Counted from the stretch's first letter, positions 31,700-40,439 are shown. The stretch is 64,000 nucleotides of DNA from Fusicatenibacter_A intestinipullorum (GCA_019117495.1 DWZP01000025.1:16077-80076); one strand, 5' to 3'. Numbers and translations: made by a program. The notes: generated by a model not told the origin, from the sequence alone.

Positions 31700-32758
31700 A
31701 TGGATACAGCCTTACTGATAGAAAAATTAAACAACACGCACAGCCTTAATAAAGACGAAGCCTTGCAGCTTATCAGACAGGGCGCCCAGCATAAAAACCT
31801 GCTTTTTGCGCTGGCGCAGGAAACGGCACAAAAAAGCTTCGGCACGCAGATTTTTGTGCGCGGGCTGATAGAATTTACCAACTACTGCAAAAACGACTGC
31901 TATTACTGCGGCATAAGGCGCAGCAACAAAAATGCCGCGCGCTACCGCCTTACGCAGGAACAAATTCTGGAATGCTGCCAGGCAGGGTACGGGCTTGGCT
32001 TCCGCACCTTTGTTTTGCAGGGCGGCGAGGATTATTTTTACAGCGACGAGGACATCGCCGCCATTGTGCGCGCCATTAAAACTCAGCATCCGGACTGCGC
32101 CGTTACGCTTTCCATCGGCGAGCGCAGCCGTGAAACCTACGCCCTGTGGAAAAAAGCAGGCGCCGACCGTTATCTTCTGCGCCACGAAACGGCAGATTGT
32201 GCGCATTACGCCAAACTGCACCCGGCAGAACTGAGCGCCCAAAACCGCCAGAACTGCCTGTATACTTTAAAAGAACTCGGTTATCAGGCAGGCGCGGGCT
32301 TTATGGTCGGCTCCCCTTACCAGACGGCGGAAAATTTAGCGGACGATTTAATGTTCCTGCAAAAACTGCGCCCGCAGATGATTGGCATAGGGCCTTTCAT
32401 CCCCCATCACGATACGCCGTTTAAGAACAAACCCGCAGGCAGCGTGGAACTTACTTTGGTACTGCTTGCCGTTCTGCGTCTTTTATTTCCGCACGTACTT
32501 CTTCCGGCAACAACGGCGCTAGGAACTCTGGCTCCGGGCGGCAGGCTTTTGGGAATTAAGGCCGGTGCAAACGTTATTATGCCCAATCTTTCGCCGCAGA
32601 ACGTACGCGGCAAATACCTTTTATACGACAATAAACTGCACACCGGTGCAGAAGCAGCCGAAGCGCTGAACGAACTGCAGCGTGAAGTAGCTTCCATAGG
32701 CTACCGGATTGTTTCTGCCCGCGGCGATTATACGGAGGAGCCATGGACGCAAGGCTGA
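31700..32758 (+). CDS. hydE: [FeFe]-hydrogenase H-cluster radical SAM maturase HydE
   Basis: 352 residues, ATG 31700 behind AAAGGAG. The radical SAM cluster motif Cys63-x3-Cys67-x2-Cys70 (FTNYCKNDCYYCGIRR) is exactly the HydE form; SAM-binding GGED near 112 and the later segments GERSRETYALWKKAGADRYLLRHET and GFMVGSPYQT match HydE. It helps build the dithiomethylamine-bridged two-iron part of the hydrogenase cluster together with HydF and HydG, neither of which is nearby. The end overlaps the ClC gene by 16 bases. Confidence 0.93.
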   Translation: MDTALLIEKLNNTHSLNKDEALQLIRQGAQHKNLLFALAQETAQKSFGTQIFVRGLIEFTNYCKNDCYYCGIRRSNKNAARYRLTQEQILECCQAGYGLGFRTFVLQGGEDYFYSDEDIAAIVRAIKTQHPDCAVTLSIGERSRETYALWKKAGADRYLLRHETADCAHYAKLHPAELSAQNRQNCLYTLKELGYQAGAGFMVGSPYQTAENLADDLMFLQKLRPQMIGIGPFIPHHDTPFKNKPAGSVELTLVLLAVLRLLFPHVLLPATTALGTLAPGGRLLGIKAGANVIMPNLSPQNVRGKYLLYDNKLHTGAEAAEALNELQREVASIGYRIVSARGDYTEEPWTQG

Positions 32759-34311
32759 GGGTTCTTACAACTTACAAACTGCTTAACAATACGCGCTATT
32801 TCCGCCTGCGCTTATGTGCCGGCGGCGTTGTTACCGGCGTACTGGCAGGCGTTATCATTAGCTGCTTCCGCCTTGCCTTAACCGGTGCCGCTTCACTCCG
32901 CGCCAATTTGCAAAGCCTTGTTTTTGCCGGCGGTTATACGCCGCCTGCCATTGCACTTTTTTGCGGCGCACTGCTTATTGCAGCCGCTTTGCTTGCGTGG
33001 CTTGCCAAAGCGGAACCACAGGCGGCAGGCAGCGGCATTCCGCAGGTAAAAGGCGCCGTACTGGGCGTTTTTAAGCTGCGCTGGCTGCGTATTTTACTTG
33101 TTAAGTTCGCCGCCTGCGCCCTTGCCATAGGCAGCGGGCTTTCACTCGGCAGGGCAGGCCCATCCATTCAAATGGGCGCTATGGTCGGGCAGGGCGTAAG
33201 CCGCCTTCTGGCACGCCCTCGCATCGAAGAACGCTATCTTATCAGCGGCGGCGCGGCAGCAGGCTTGGCAGCAGTTTTTAACGCTCCGCTGGCAGGCGTT
33301 ATTTTCGTTCTGGAAGAAATCAACCACAATTTTTCCGGCTTTTTGCTGTTTCCCGTTCTTTCGGCATCCGTAGCGGCAACCTTTACAAGCCGCTTAATAC
33401 TGGGTCGCGATACAGTTTTTAATTTTTCCGGGCTGCCCGTTTTGCAATACAGCGATTACTGGGTAATTCTGGCGACAGGCATCATTTGCGGCGTACTGGG
33501 CGCGTTGTTTAATTACGGGCTTTTAAATGCCGCACGCCTTTACAAACTGCTGCCAAACAGCAGCTGCCTGCAAAACTTTTTGCTGCTTGCCGTTACTGCC
33601 ATTACCGGCTTATATCTGCCGGAAGCATTGGGCGGCGGCGACGATTTACTAACCAATACTGCTTTTAACTCCTACCCCGTAACGGTACTGCTTATGTTTT
33701 TAGCCGCCAAAATAGTGCTTACGCTGCTCGCCTTCGGGCGCGGGCTGCCGGGCGGCGCATTTATACCGACACTTGTTGCGGGCGGGGTTGCCGGCGCGGT
33801 TATGGCCGGGTTGTTTTCTCAGGCGGGCCTTTTAAGCAGCGCCTATAAAACAAATATCGTTATACTTTCCATGGCGGCATTTTTTACGGCTTCCGTACGC
33901 ACGCCCATCACCGCCACGGTGCTTGTCATGGAAATGACAGGTTCGTTTCTGCACCTTTTGCCGCTGGCGCTTGCTTCGCTTACGGCTTTTGCCACAACAG
34001 AAGTTTGGCGCGCCAAGCCGCTGTACGGCGAACTGTTTATGCGCCTTTTGAAAAACACCAAAGCACTGGAGCACAACCACGCCGAACAGGAACGCAGCAT
34101 TATGGAGCTGACGGTAGATACCGGCAGCACTGCCGACGGGCGCCTGGTGCGCGAAATTAACTGGCCGCGCCATTCGCTTTTAGTAGATGTAAAACGCGGC
34201 GACGAAGAACTCATCCCCGAAGGCAATACGCGCCTGCACAGCGGCGATACGCTGTACGTGCTTTGCTACCCTACGGAAATTGAAGAACTGCAAAAACTTA
34301 CAGCAAAATAA
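32743..34311 (+). CDS. ClC-family chloride/anion transporter with RCK_C (TrkA-C) domain
   Basis: 522 residues; ATG 32743 behind GGAGGA within the end of hydE. ClC filters: GSGIP near 100, the second motif reading GRAGPSIQMGA with Ala138 where almost all ClC exchangers have the gating Glu (GREGP), the inner Glu pair in VIFVLEEI near 190, and GGAFIP near 343. About ten hydrophobic segments to residue 430, then a cytosolic RCK_C/TrkA-C domain (ELTVDTGSTADGRLVREINWP to the end) that binds small regulators. The missing gating glutamate predicts altered or uncoupled transport. Translationally coupled to hydE though functionally unrelated. Confidence 0.88.
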   Translation: MDARLRVLTTYKLLNNTRYFRLRLCAGGVVTGVLAGVIISCFRLALTGAASLRANLQSLVFAGGYTPPAIALFCGALLIAAALLAWLAKAEPQAAGSGIPQVKGAVLGVFKLRWLRILLVKFAACALAIGSGLSLGRAGPSIQMGAMVGQGVSRLLARPRIEERYLISGGAAAGLAAVFNAPLAGVIFVLEEINHNFSGFLLFPVLSASVAATFTSRLILGRDTVFNFSGLPVLQYSDYWVILATGIICGVLGALFNYGLLNAARLYKLLPNSSCLQNFLLLAVTAITGLYLPEALGGGDDLLTNTAFNSYPVTVLLMFLAAKIVLTLLAFGRGLPGGAFIPTLVAGGVAGAVMAGLFSQAGLLSSAYKTNIVILSMAAFFTASVRTPITATVLVMEMTGSFLHLLPLALASLTAFATTEVWRAKPLYGELFMRLLKNTKALEHNHAEQERSIMELTVDTGSTADGRLVREINWPRHSLLVDVKRGDEELIPEGNTRLHSGDTLYVLCYPTEIEELQKLTAK

Positions 34312-34314
34312 TTA

Positions 34315-34346
34315 AACGGCAGTAACCTTTTTAGGCCGCTGCCGTT
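34315..34346 (+). terminator. terminator after the ClC gene
   Basis: AACGGCAG (34315-34322) with CTGCCGTT (34339-34346), followed by ATTTTTAT; also an A-rich left flank for the convergent gene. Confidence 0.75.
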
Positions 34347-34366
34347 ATTTTTATGCGTTTTAGGTT

Positions 34367-34909
34367 TTAATCAATGCCTGTTACTTTGTATCCTAATGCT
34401 TCCACCGCCGCCGTTAAAGCAGAAACTTCCGGCTCCTGCCCTTTATCTGCAAAAACCTCTGCCCAGTTTCTGTCAAGCCTTACAGTCACACTTTTTACGC
34501 CCTGTACCTGTGCCAGCGCAGCCTGTACTTTTTCTGCGCATTTTCCGCACACCATGCCTTCAATTTTAACAACCAGGTAATCCAAACGCTCAATTTTAAA
34601 AATTACCGGGCGCGTACCGTCATTGCAGCAGGCAATCATCATGCGTTCGTCGTTAGTCCAGCCGCGCATAATGCTGCCGCCCTGAAGCGCAGTGTAAATA
34701 TAACGGCTGATGCAGTCCCACGCTTCGCCGCACTGTGTGCCGTTGCCGGTACGCCAGAAGGTATCGTCGCCGCCGTAGCGTTCAAAAATAAACTCGTCGC
34801 CCACATTGTAAAACGGGCACGGGCCGCTTTTAGGGTCTGCCAAATATTTTTCCTGATAATCGTTAAAGCATTTTTTGTCAATAACCGTCACTTTACATTT
34901 GTGCTGCAT
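34367..34909 (-). CDS. TIGR04076-like domain fused to a heavy-metal-associated (HMA) domain
   Basis: 180 residues, ATG 34909 behind GGAGCGAG. Residues 1-100 resemble the small TIGR04076 domain (CKVTVIDKKCFNDYQEKYL start, CPFYNVGDEF, then CGEAWDCISRYIYTALQGG and MIACCNDGTRPVIFKIER), rich in conserved cysteines and of unknown function. Residues 110-178 are an HMA domain with GMVCGKC (metal-binding CxxC), as in copper chaperones and P-type ATPase N-termini. The fusion suggests metal handling or delivery in the cytosol. No transporter gene is adjacent. Confidence 0.75.
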   Translation of the reverse strand: MQHKCKVTVIDKKCFNDYQEKYLADPKSGPCPFYNVGDEFIFERYGGDDTFWRTGNGTQCGEAWDCISRYIYTALQGGSIMRGWTNDERMMIACCNDGTRPVIFKIERLDYLVVKIEGMVCGKCAEKVQAALAQVQGVKSVTVRLDRNWAEVFADKGQEPEVSALTAAVEALGYKVTGID

Positions 34910-35096
34910 GATACTCGCTCCTTTTATATTAATTATTTTTATTTTAGCGTCTTTGATTATACGCTAATTTTTCATTTTCACTTTATCACTCATGTTACTT
35001 TTTATAATCAACAATGCTTTGATCTTTAATACACTTCACGTAACAACGTGCGGATTTGCAAAAATAAGGCATATATTTTTAGCAATATTCACTAAG

Positions 35097-35155
35097 AAAA
35101 ACTGCAAAAACTGTGTTTGTTTAAGCGCAGCGAGTTACGCAGTTTTTGTAGTTTT
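35097..35155 (+). ncRNA. long imperfect hairpin, possible terminator or small RNA
   Basis: AAAACTGCAAAAACTGTGT (35097-35115) pairs with 35137-35155 with 17 Watson-Crick and 2 G-T pairs; loop of 21 bases; followed by a T. No adjacent plus-strand gene needs a terminator here, so it may be the end of an unannotated RNA. Confidence 0.4.
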
Positions 35156-35266
35156 TATACTAAATTGTTGCGTCAAAAAATTTCCAGCCGCATTTACTGC
35201 AAATTCGTACTTTATCACTATTTAATAAAGTAAAATCTGTATATCATAGTAAAAAAGACCTTAATT

Positions 35267-35419
35267 AAACAAAAGCTGTGTGCTGTAAGGTGAATGATAA
35301 AAAAACTGCGGCGGCTAAATTTTTTATCTCTTCAAACGAGCGGTCAGCCGCGAAGCCTGACCGAAATCGGAGAAGCCGCAGTTTTTAGCATGAACCGCAT
35401 CAGTACATAGCTTTTGTTT
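35267..35419. ncRNA. nested hairpin element, candidate structured RNA or miniature inverted-repeat element
   Basis: Three nested stems: outer AAACAAAAGCTGTGTGCTG (35267-35285) with 35401-35419 (17 pairs plus 2 G-T), middle AAAAACTGCGGC (35301-35312) with its perfect complement (35375-35386), inner CGGTCAG (35341-35347) with CTGACCG (35357-35363). 153 bp in total, no coding capacity. The G-T pairs in the outer stem favour an RNA role; the outer arms could also be terminal inverted repeats of a MITE. Confidence 0.5.
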
Positions 35420-35512
35420 CTTCAAACCCACTAAAACCCCAAATACACCCATTGCCTAACCACGCCGCCAATGCTACAATTTAACTGAACATAACACATC
35501 TGAGGAACCGCC

Positions 35513-36187
35513 ATGCTGACACCACGTTATTATTTCACAGGCGAATTCTGCCGTTTTTACGATTATTTTCTGTCGCACCCGCATACCGAAAAACACTTTG
35601 CCAAAGGCGAATACCTGTGGCGTCCGGGGCAGCCGCACGAAAAAATCCATTACATAAAAAGCGGCGCGCTGATGCACTACGCTGACCACGAAAACGGGCA
35701 CCGCAAAATCATAAGCTTTCACGGCAAAGGCAGTATTTTCCCCGGTTACCATACCTGCGGCTTTAAAATAGAGCTTTCGCTTACAACGGTTGCCCTGACC
35801 GAAATTTTCGTGCTGGAATTTACGCGGCAGCAGTTCAGCCAAATGTTTGAAGACAACGCGGAATTAAGTGAGCAGGTTGTCAACTGGTATTCCATGTACG
35901 TCAACCGCCTGCTGTTTGAAACCGTACACCAGGAATACAATTCATCCTTTGTTAAAATCTGCAACCTGCTGTATCTGCTTACAGTAAATAACCCTCAAAG
36001 CCACGGTTTTGATATTGCCATTACGCAGGACGCCCTTGCCGGAATGCTCGGCCTGAGCCGCGTGCAGATAACGCGCGGGCTTGCACAGCTGCGCCGGCAA
36101 AGCATCATCGCCACAGGGCGCGGCAAAATTACCGTTACGGATTTACCGGCACTGGCACGGCTCTGTTCTTCGGAAACCACCGGCTGA
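35513..36187 (+). CDS. Crp/Fnr-family transcriptional regulator
   Basis: 224 residues, ATG 35513 behind GAGGA. Residues 20-110 are a cyclic-nucleotide-binding-like beta barrel (FAKGEYLWRPGQPHEKIHYIKSG, then FHGKGSIF), a long dimer helix follows, and the C-terminal HTH_Crp has ITQDALAGMLGLSRVQITRGLAQLRRQSII near 165-195. No N-terminal cysteine cluster, so it is not an FNR-type oxygen sensor. Ligand unknown. The hairpin element at 35267-35419 lies 94 bp ahead of the start and could be in its leader. Terminator follows. Confidence 0.88.
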   Translation: MLTPRYYFTGEFCRFYDYFLSHPHTEKHFAKGEYLWRPGQPHEKIHYIKSGALMHYADHENGHRKIISFHGKGSIFPGYHTCGFKIELSLTTVALTEIFVLEFTRQQFSQMFEDNAELSEQVVNWYSMYVNRLLFETVHQEYNSSFVKICNLLYLLTVNNPQSHGFDIAITQDALAGMLGLSRVQITRGLAQLRRQSIIATGRGKITVTDLPALARLCSSETTG

Positions 36188-36254
36188 TATTATGTGCTTT
36201 TATTATAAAGCGCAGAAGCAGAAACGTCTGCTTCAAATGATACAAAAAAACTAA

Positions 36255-36293
36255 AACGGCAATAACCTGCACTATGCAAAAGTTATTGCCGTT
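36255..36293. terminator. bidirectional terminator between crp-like gene and M24 peptidase gene
   Basis: AACGGCAATAAC (36255-36266) with its perfect complement (36282-36293), followed by ATTTTTAT on plus and preceded by an A-rich stretch. Confidence 0.88.
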
Positions 36294-36312
36294 ATTTTTA
36301 TGCGTATATGGT

Positions 36313-37539
36313 TTAATAAATGCAGTACAGCTTGTGCGGCGAGCCTGTAAGCGCCTTACCGCCGTTTGCCGTTACAAGATAAGTGTTTTCGCTGCCAACC
36401 ATGCCAATTCCGGGCAGGGCAATCTTCGGCTCCAGTGCAAAGGTCATGCCTTCCGTAAGCACTTCTTTAAAACGGTTGGCAATGGCCGGGCTTTCATCCA
36501 TGGTAAGCCCTATACTGTGCCCCAAAAACTTGCCGCCGTTCATAAAGCCTGCAGCAAAGCGGCTGTCAAACTGCTTCATTGTTTCGTTATAAATATCTTC
36601 CACCACCGTGCCGGGCTTTAACATAGCAGCGGCAAAACGCTCCAGCATTATGCAATGTTCGTGCGCTGCCAAAATCAAATCTCGGTTGGGGTCTTTATTA
36701 ATATCGCCAAAATAATATACTATCGTTTTATCGGTATGGTAGCCTTCCACGCCGCATGGAATATCAAGATAAACCAGCCTGCCAGCTTTTAATTTGCGGA
36801 ACGGCGAACCGATACTCTGCACCGCAATGCAGGTGCCGCCCGTACCGCCGGGGCCGTCAAAAGCAGTGCGCACCAACCCGCTTTTGCCAAACGACGCCAC
36901 GCCGATAACATCTTCGCCCAAGGGCAGATTCATGCGTGCAATACCGTGCGAACCGCGCTTTAACATTTCGGTATACAGGCTTACGGCAAGTTCGGCTTCG
37001 CTGATGCCTTCCTTTATCATTTTGGGCGCCAGCTGCTCCAGCACCGTCTGGTGAATAGCGCCGCTGCGCTTCATCAGTTCCAGTTCATAGCTGCTTTTTA
37101 CAAGGCGCAGACTGCACAGCAAACCGTCGATATCGGCATATTCTTTAAACGGCATATATTTGCGCAGCATGTTCAGCCAGTCAACAGTAGCTTTTCTGCA
37201 TTCCAGATACATAACTTCCGGGCAAGCGCCATAAAATTCCGCCAAAGTGCGGAAGCTCTGCATCGGACGGATATCCGGCAACAACGATTCATTGCGGGCA
37301 CGGTCATAGCTTCTGCGTACCCACAAAATCTCGTCCTGCGGACGGATAACCAGTGCTCCCTCCTGCATTGTACCGGTAAAATAGTACATATTAACTTTAT
37401 TATTAATAACCGCCATCTGCCAGCCGGGATGTTCTTTTTCCATTTCCTCACGGAAACGCGCAAGACGTATCTGCAGTTCTTCGAGCGGCACGCGCCTTAT
37501 TTCGTCAGTCATCAGCGAGGCATGTTCCAATATCGACAT
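36313..37539 (-). CDS. M24-family aminopeptidase P-like (Xaa-Pro) peptidase
   Basis: 408 residues, ATG 37539 behind AAGGAG. Creatinase-type N-terminal domain (1-165), then the pita-bread catalytic domain. Candidate metal ligands: Asp in YLDIPCGVEGYHTDKT near 260-275, His in GHSIG near 347, Glu in LEPKIALPG near 374 and Glu in SENTYLV near 388. The first Asp region (DIPCGVEGYHTD) has the D-x10-D spacing of the family. Likely a cytosolic Xaa-Pro dipeptidase or aminopeptidase used in peptide catabolism; remote creatinase-like function cannot be excluded. Monocistronic. Confidence 0.85.
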   Translation of the reverse strand: MSILEHASLMTDEIRRVPLEELQIRLARFREEMEKEHPGWQMAVINNKVNMYYFTGTMQEGALVIRPQDEILWVRRSYDRARNESLLPDIRPMQSFRTLAEFYGACPEVMYLECRKATVDWLNMLRKYMPFKEYADIDGLLCSLRLVKSSYELELMKRSGAIHQTVLEQLAPKMIKEGISEAELAVSLYTEMLKRGSHGIARMNLPLGEDVIGVASFGKSGLVRTAFDGPGGTGGTCIAVQSIGSPFRKLKAGRLVYLDIPCGVEGYHTDKTIVYYFGDINKDPNRDLILAAHEHCIMLERFAAAMLKPGTVVEDIYNETMKQFDSRFAAGFMNGGKFLGHSIGLTMDESPAIANRFKEVLTEGMTFALEPKIALPGIGMVGSENTYLVTANGGKALTGSPHKLYCIY

Positions 37540-37689
37540 AGTATTGCTCCTTAGGTAATCTAAAATATGATATTACTCTAAAATCATATCATATTGTAAA
37601 TATTTCTACAATCGCCTAAGGTGGATTATTATAGTTATGATTACATATATAATCAAGAAAGCATCTTTAATTTATACAAATATTAAACG

Positions 37690-38448
37690 TTATCCTCTAA
37701 AAATCTGTACCCAATAATGTACATAACCACCTACCCCATTTTCATCATAACAATAGCCAACACCAAGTTCTTTAAAATTTTTATCCAAAATATTTCTTCT
37801 ATGTCCAGGAGAATTCATCCAACCATCTACAACATCTTCCGGAGTTTCAGCTCCGGCTGCTATATTTTCGCCCAAACCACCATTACGCTTTCTTCCGAGT
37901 ACAGTAAAACATTTACTTCCGTCCGGTCTATCATGGGAAAATAATATAGTTAATTCCTTTGCTCTAATATCTGCTGCCCTTTGCAAATCATCAGTTATAC
38001 GTAATGGTCTTGCGCCAACTTTAGCTCTCTCTATATTTACCAATTCCAAAACTCTTACATAATAATTTGTAATTTCATTTTCAGTAGGCTCTTCATTGGC
38101 TTTCTCTTGTTTTTCCCAATCACCCGGTACAAAACTTTCCTGCGGTACTATATGCATCAAAAAATATAAACGTACAACTTTTGGAGGATTAAAGTTGACA
38201 GGATATAAGACTTTGACAACAGTATCGCCAGTATTCTTTAACAATAATTTGTTTTCACCATCTATTGTAACCAGTTCAGCAAAATTATGATCAAACTCAT
38301 ATGCAGCCATAGGAACTTCTACGCTAAAATAATTATTTACAGGTATGGTTAATTCCTGATCATATTCAGCCGCTTCCACACAGTCAACACTTAAAAACTG
38401 GACACAAATAATTATTGCGAATAAAAATTTATACAAATTTTTTACCAT
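37690..38448 (-). CDS. exported CAP/SCP-domain protein
   Basis: 252 residues; ATG 38448 is preferred because GGGG lies about 10 bases ahead, while ATG 38457 abuts it. Signal peptide at 1-27 (KFLFAIIICVQFLSVDCVEA). Residues 30-110 are an unassigned beta domain; residues 125-252 a CAP domain (LVNIERAKVGARPLRITDDLQRAADIRAKE, SHDRPDGS, GENIAAG, MNSPGHRRNILDKNFKELGVG, final HYWVQIF). Bacterial CAP proteins are secreted or envelope-bound with unclear activity. It is 26 bp downstream of the FlgT-like gene on the same strand and AT-rich like it, so it is probably the last gene of that operon. Confidence 0.85.
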   Translation of the reverse strand: MVKNLYKFLFAIIICVQFLSVDCVEAAEYDQELTIPVNNYFSVEVPMAAYEFDHNFAELVTIDGENKLLLKNTGDTVVKVLYPVNFNPPKVVRLYFLMHIVPQESFVPGDWEKQEKANEEPTENEITNYYVRVLELVNIERAKVGARPLRITDDLQRAADIRAKELTILFSHDRPDGSKCFTVLGRKRNGGLGENIAAGAETPEDVVDGWMNSPGHRRNILDKNFKELGVGYCYDENGVGGYVHYWVQIFRG

Positions 38449-38474
38449 TAGTACCATCCCCGTTTATTAGCAGT

Positions 38475-39581
38475 CTACCAAACAACAATAGTCAATTCAT
38501 TATAAGAAGACGATTTCAATTCTATATTATAATTATACTCTAAATGTTTTTGCAATTGTTCAAAAAGTGTTTTTGGCGAACCACTATAGTGCATAGTAAA
38601 AATTCCTTTTCCCTCTGTATAATCATTTAAATTAACATTTTTTACACCACTTACCGCAATAAGCGCGTTCTCTACAACATTTAATTTATCATATCCAGTG
38701 CTTATAACAACTAATTGCATAGGTTGCCTATTTCCTGAAGCAAATTCAAGCAATTTACTAGACAACAATTCTCCCATTTTATTTCCAGCAGCGGTTAAAG
38801 CTTTTTTTGAAGCCACAGATTCAGAAATATCTACAGCGGAAGCATTCTTAGTATCAGAAGCTATAATTTTACCATTCCTTGCAAAATACATTTTGGCTTC
38901 TACCTGAGCCCGGCAACTTAATGTTCCTGTTACTTTTCTCTTAGGTAAAAATTTGCCAACATCTCCAACATATTCACTAAATGCATTACCTACAATTAAA
39001 ATATCAGCCTGCATAGAACTTGCCAAAGTATGCAATTCATCAGCATTTAGATTAAAAGGATTATAGTATTTTATCCGCTCTTGACTAATATCAACCATAT
39101 TCTCAAAACCTGCTTCAATAAAAGCATTAGTTAGCGCTATTTCAGCCGCAGAACCTTGATTATAATATCTTCTATTTTTTTCATTAATTATTACGGCTAT
39201 TTTAGGGTTGCGTAAAATATGGTCAATCAAGCCATATTTTGTTAACTCATTCATCAACTTAGAATTCGGATTTAAATCTACCTCTGCATTAATCATTATC
39301 TTCCAAGCATCTGCCATTTTTTGTTTATTTATAATACTGTATTGATTAATAAAACCTCTGGAATGTGCGTATATTTTATCTTCTAAAACCATGTTTTTAT
39401 CTACAATAGTTGTAGAATCTACTAAAACACCCACAGCAGTTTCTACAGCATTACGTAAAGCATCATTCGTTGCTTCTGCTTCCGTTATACCAACACCTGT
39501 TACAGTAATGTTTTTTGCAAATGCATTGCTGCAATAAAAAACACTTATTATTAACAATAAAATTAATGTAATTTTCTTCAT
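38475..39581 (-). CDS. FlgT-like exported protein (FlgT N-terminal domain)
   Basis: 368 residues; ATG 39581, two bases after the upstream stop, with GAGG ahead. Signal peptide cleaved near NAFA-KN (residue 22). Residues 22-105 read as the FlgT N-terminal domain (VTGVGITEAEATNDALRNAV, then VGVLVDSTTIVDKNMVLEDKIYAHSRGFINQY). Residues 120-260 look like the TolB-like middle domain (RNPKIAVIINE, AFIEAGFENMVD, LASSMQADILIVGNAFSEY). The last 90 residues are unassigned. In Vibrio, FlgT with FlgO and FlgP forms the H-ring of the sheathed flagellar motor. Here it is coupled to a CsgG/FlgT-C-like gene, so the FlgT domains may be split over two proteins. Confidence 0.68.
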   Translation of the reverse strand: MKKITLILLLIISVFYCSNAFAKNITVTGVGITEAEATNDALRNAVETAVGVLVDSTTIVDKNMVLEDKIYAHSRGFINQYSIINKQKMADAWKIMINAEVDLNPNSKLMNELTKYGLIDHILRNPKIAVIINEKNRRYYNQGSAAEIALTNAFIEAGFENMVDISQERIKYYNPFNLNADELHTLASSMQADILIVGNAFSEYVGDVGKFLPKRKVTGTLSCRAQVEAKMYFARNGKIIASDTKNASAVDISESVASKKALTAAGNKMGELLSSKLLEFASGNRQPMQLVVISTGYDKLNVVENALIAVSGVKNVNLNDYTEGKGIFTMHYSGSPKTLFEQLQKHLEYNYNIELKSSSYNELTIVVW

Positions 39582-39583
39582 AT

Positions 39584-40426
39584 TTATTTGCCTCGTTTTA
39601 CATGATTACCTACAGTAATATTACCTTTACCTTTGATAATTTTCCCTATAGAATAATCTGATTCTACAGAATTGATTTTTAACTTTCCTAATTCTTTTTC
39701 TTCAACTGCCATAATTTTTCCAGTATTTGGATGTCTGATTACTTTCCCTTCTTCATAAATAACAAAAATATCATTCTTATGAATGCCATTATTCTTACCA
39801 ACATCAATATAGGCAATATCGTCACTCAAACTAATAATAATGCCCGAAACGGGATTATATGCATCTATAAGTTCTTTAACTTTTTTTACTGCATCTTCAG
39901 CAGCATTAGCTATCATAATATCTCTATCAGGATATTTGTTTTCAAATTCGCTAACTGTATCTGAACCGTCTACTATTTCGGAAATTTCAATAATACCTGT
40001 TTTATTATCAATAAATTTAAAATTAAACTTTACTTTCGCTTTATGACCTTTGTAAAGATAATTATTAAATGATTGAAATTCTGCTAATGTTACATTTCCA
40101 ATAATTGTGTAATCCGCCCCTACCATCTCGCCAAATTGAATAGCTGTTTGTCCGTTAATAAGCCCCGTACTAGCTATGTTGAGTTCACGTAAAACATAAT
40201 CCAATTGTGAACGTTCTACGACATTATAATTACCACTTTGCACTAAAATGGTAGTCAAAGCTGTTTCTAAATCTTGTGCAGCTTTACGTCCATAACTATT
40301 TCCAAAAGTATTTTCAATTTTAGTAACTGCAACCGCCTTTTTTGCAGCCTCGCAGCTAATATTACCGTTAAATATAATAGCTAAAATAAAAAATGAAAAA
40401 ACTATTCTTAATCCCCTTTTCATCAT
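39584..40426 (-). CDS. CsgG-fold exported protein with FlgT-C-like tail
   Basis: 280 residues; ATG 40426 lies behind GGGGTG. Signal sequence 1-30 ending NISCEAA; the Cys could be a lipobox but position -3 is Asn, so lipidation is doubtful. Residues 32-165 are a CsgG-like domain (VAVTKIENTFGNSYGRKAAQDLETAL, NYNVVERSQLDYVLRELN, GEMVGADYTIIGNVT). Residues 195-278 (GIIISLSDDIAYIDVGKNNGIHKNDIF, HPNTGKIMAVEEKELGKLKI) resemble the FlgT C-terminal domain. An outer-membrane ring or pore role is possible by analogy with CsgG and FlgO/FlgT. Coupled to the FlgT-like gene. Confidence 0.68.
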   Translation of the reverse strand: MMKRGLRIVFSFFILAIIFNGNISCEAAKKAVAVTKIENTFGNSYGRKAAQDLETALTTILVQSGNYNVVERSQLDYVLRELNIASTGLINGQTAIQFGEMVGADYTIIGNVTLAEFQSFNNYLYKGHKAKVKFNFKFIDNKTGIIEISEIVDGSDTVSEFENKYPDRDIMIANAAEDAVKKVKELIDAYNPVSGIIISLSDDIAYIDVGKNNGIHKNDIFVIYEEGKVIRHPNTGKIMAVEEKELGKLKINSVESDYSIGKIIKGKGNITVGNHVKRGK

Positions 40427-40439
40427 AAACACCCCGTTA

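Larger units (their letters stand above)
34910..35512. other. 603-bp intergenic region with two large hairpin structures, no gene
   Basis: No frame here has both a ribosome site and gene-like codon use (a 77-codon frame at 34992 is AT-rich and overlaps the first hairpin). The region holds two strongly structured segments, at 35097-35155 and 35267-35419, listed separately. Confidence 0.6.

Noticed and set aside
34992..35225. 77-codon plus-strand frame
   Set aside because: No ribosome site, AT-driven composition and overlap with the hairpin at 35097-35155.
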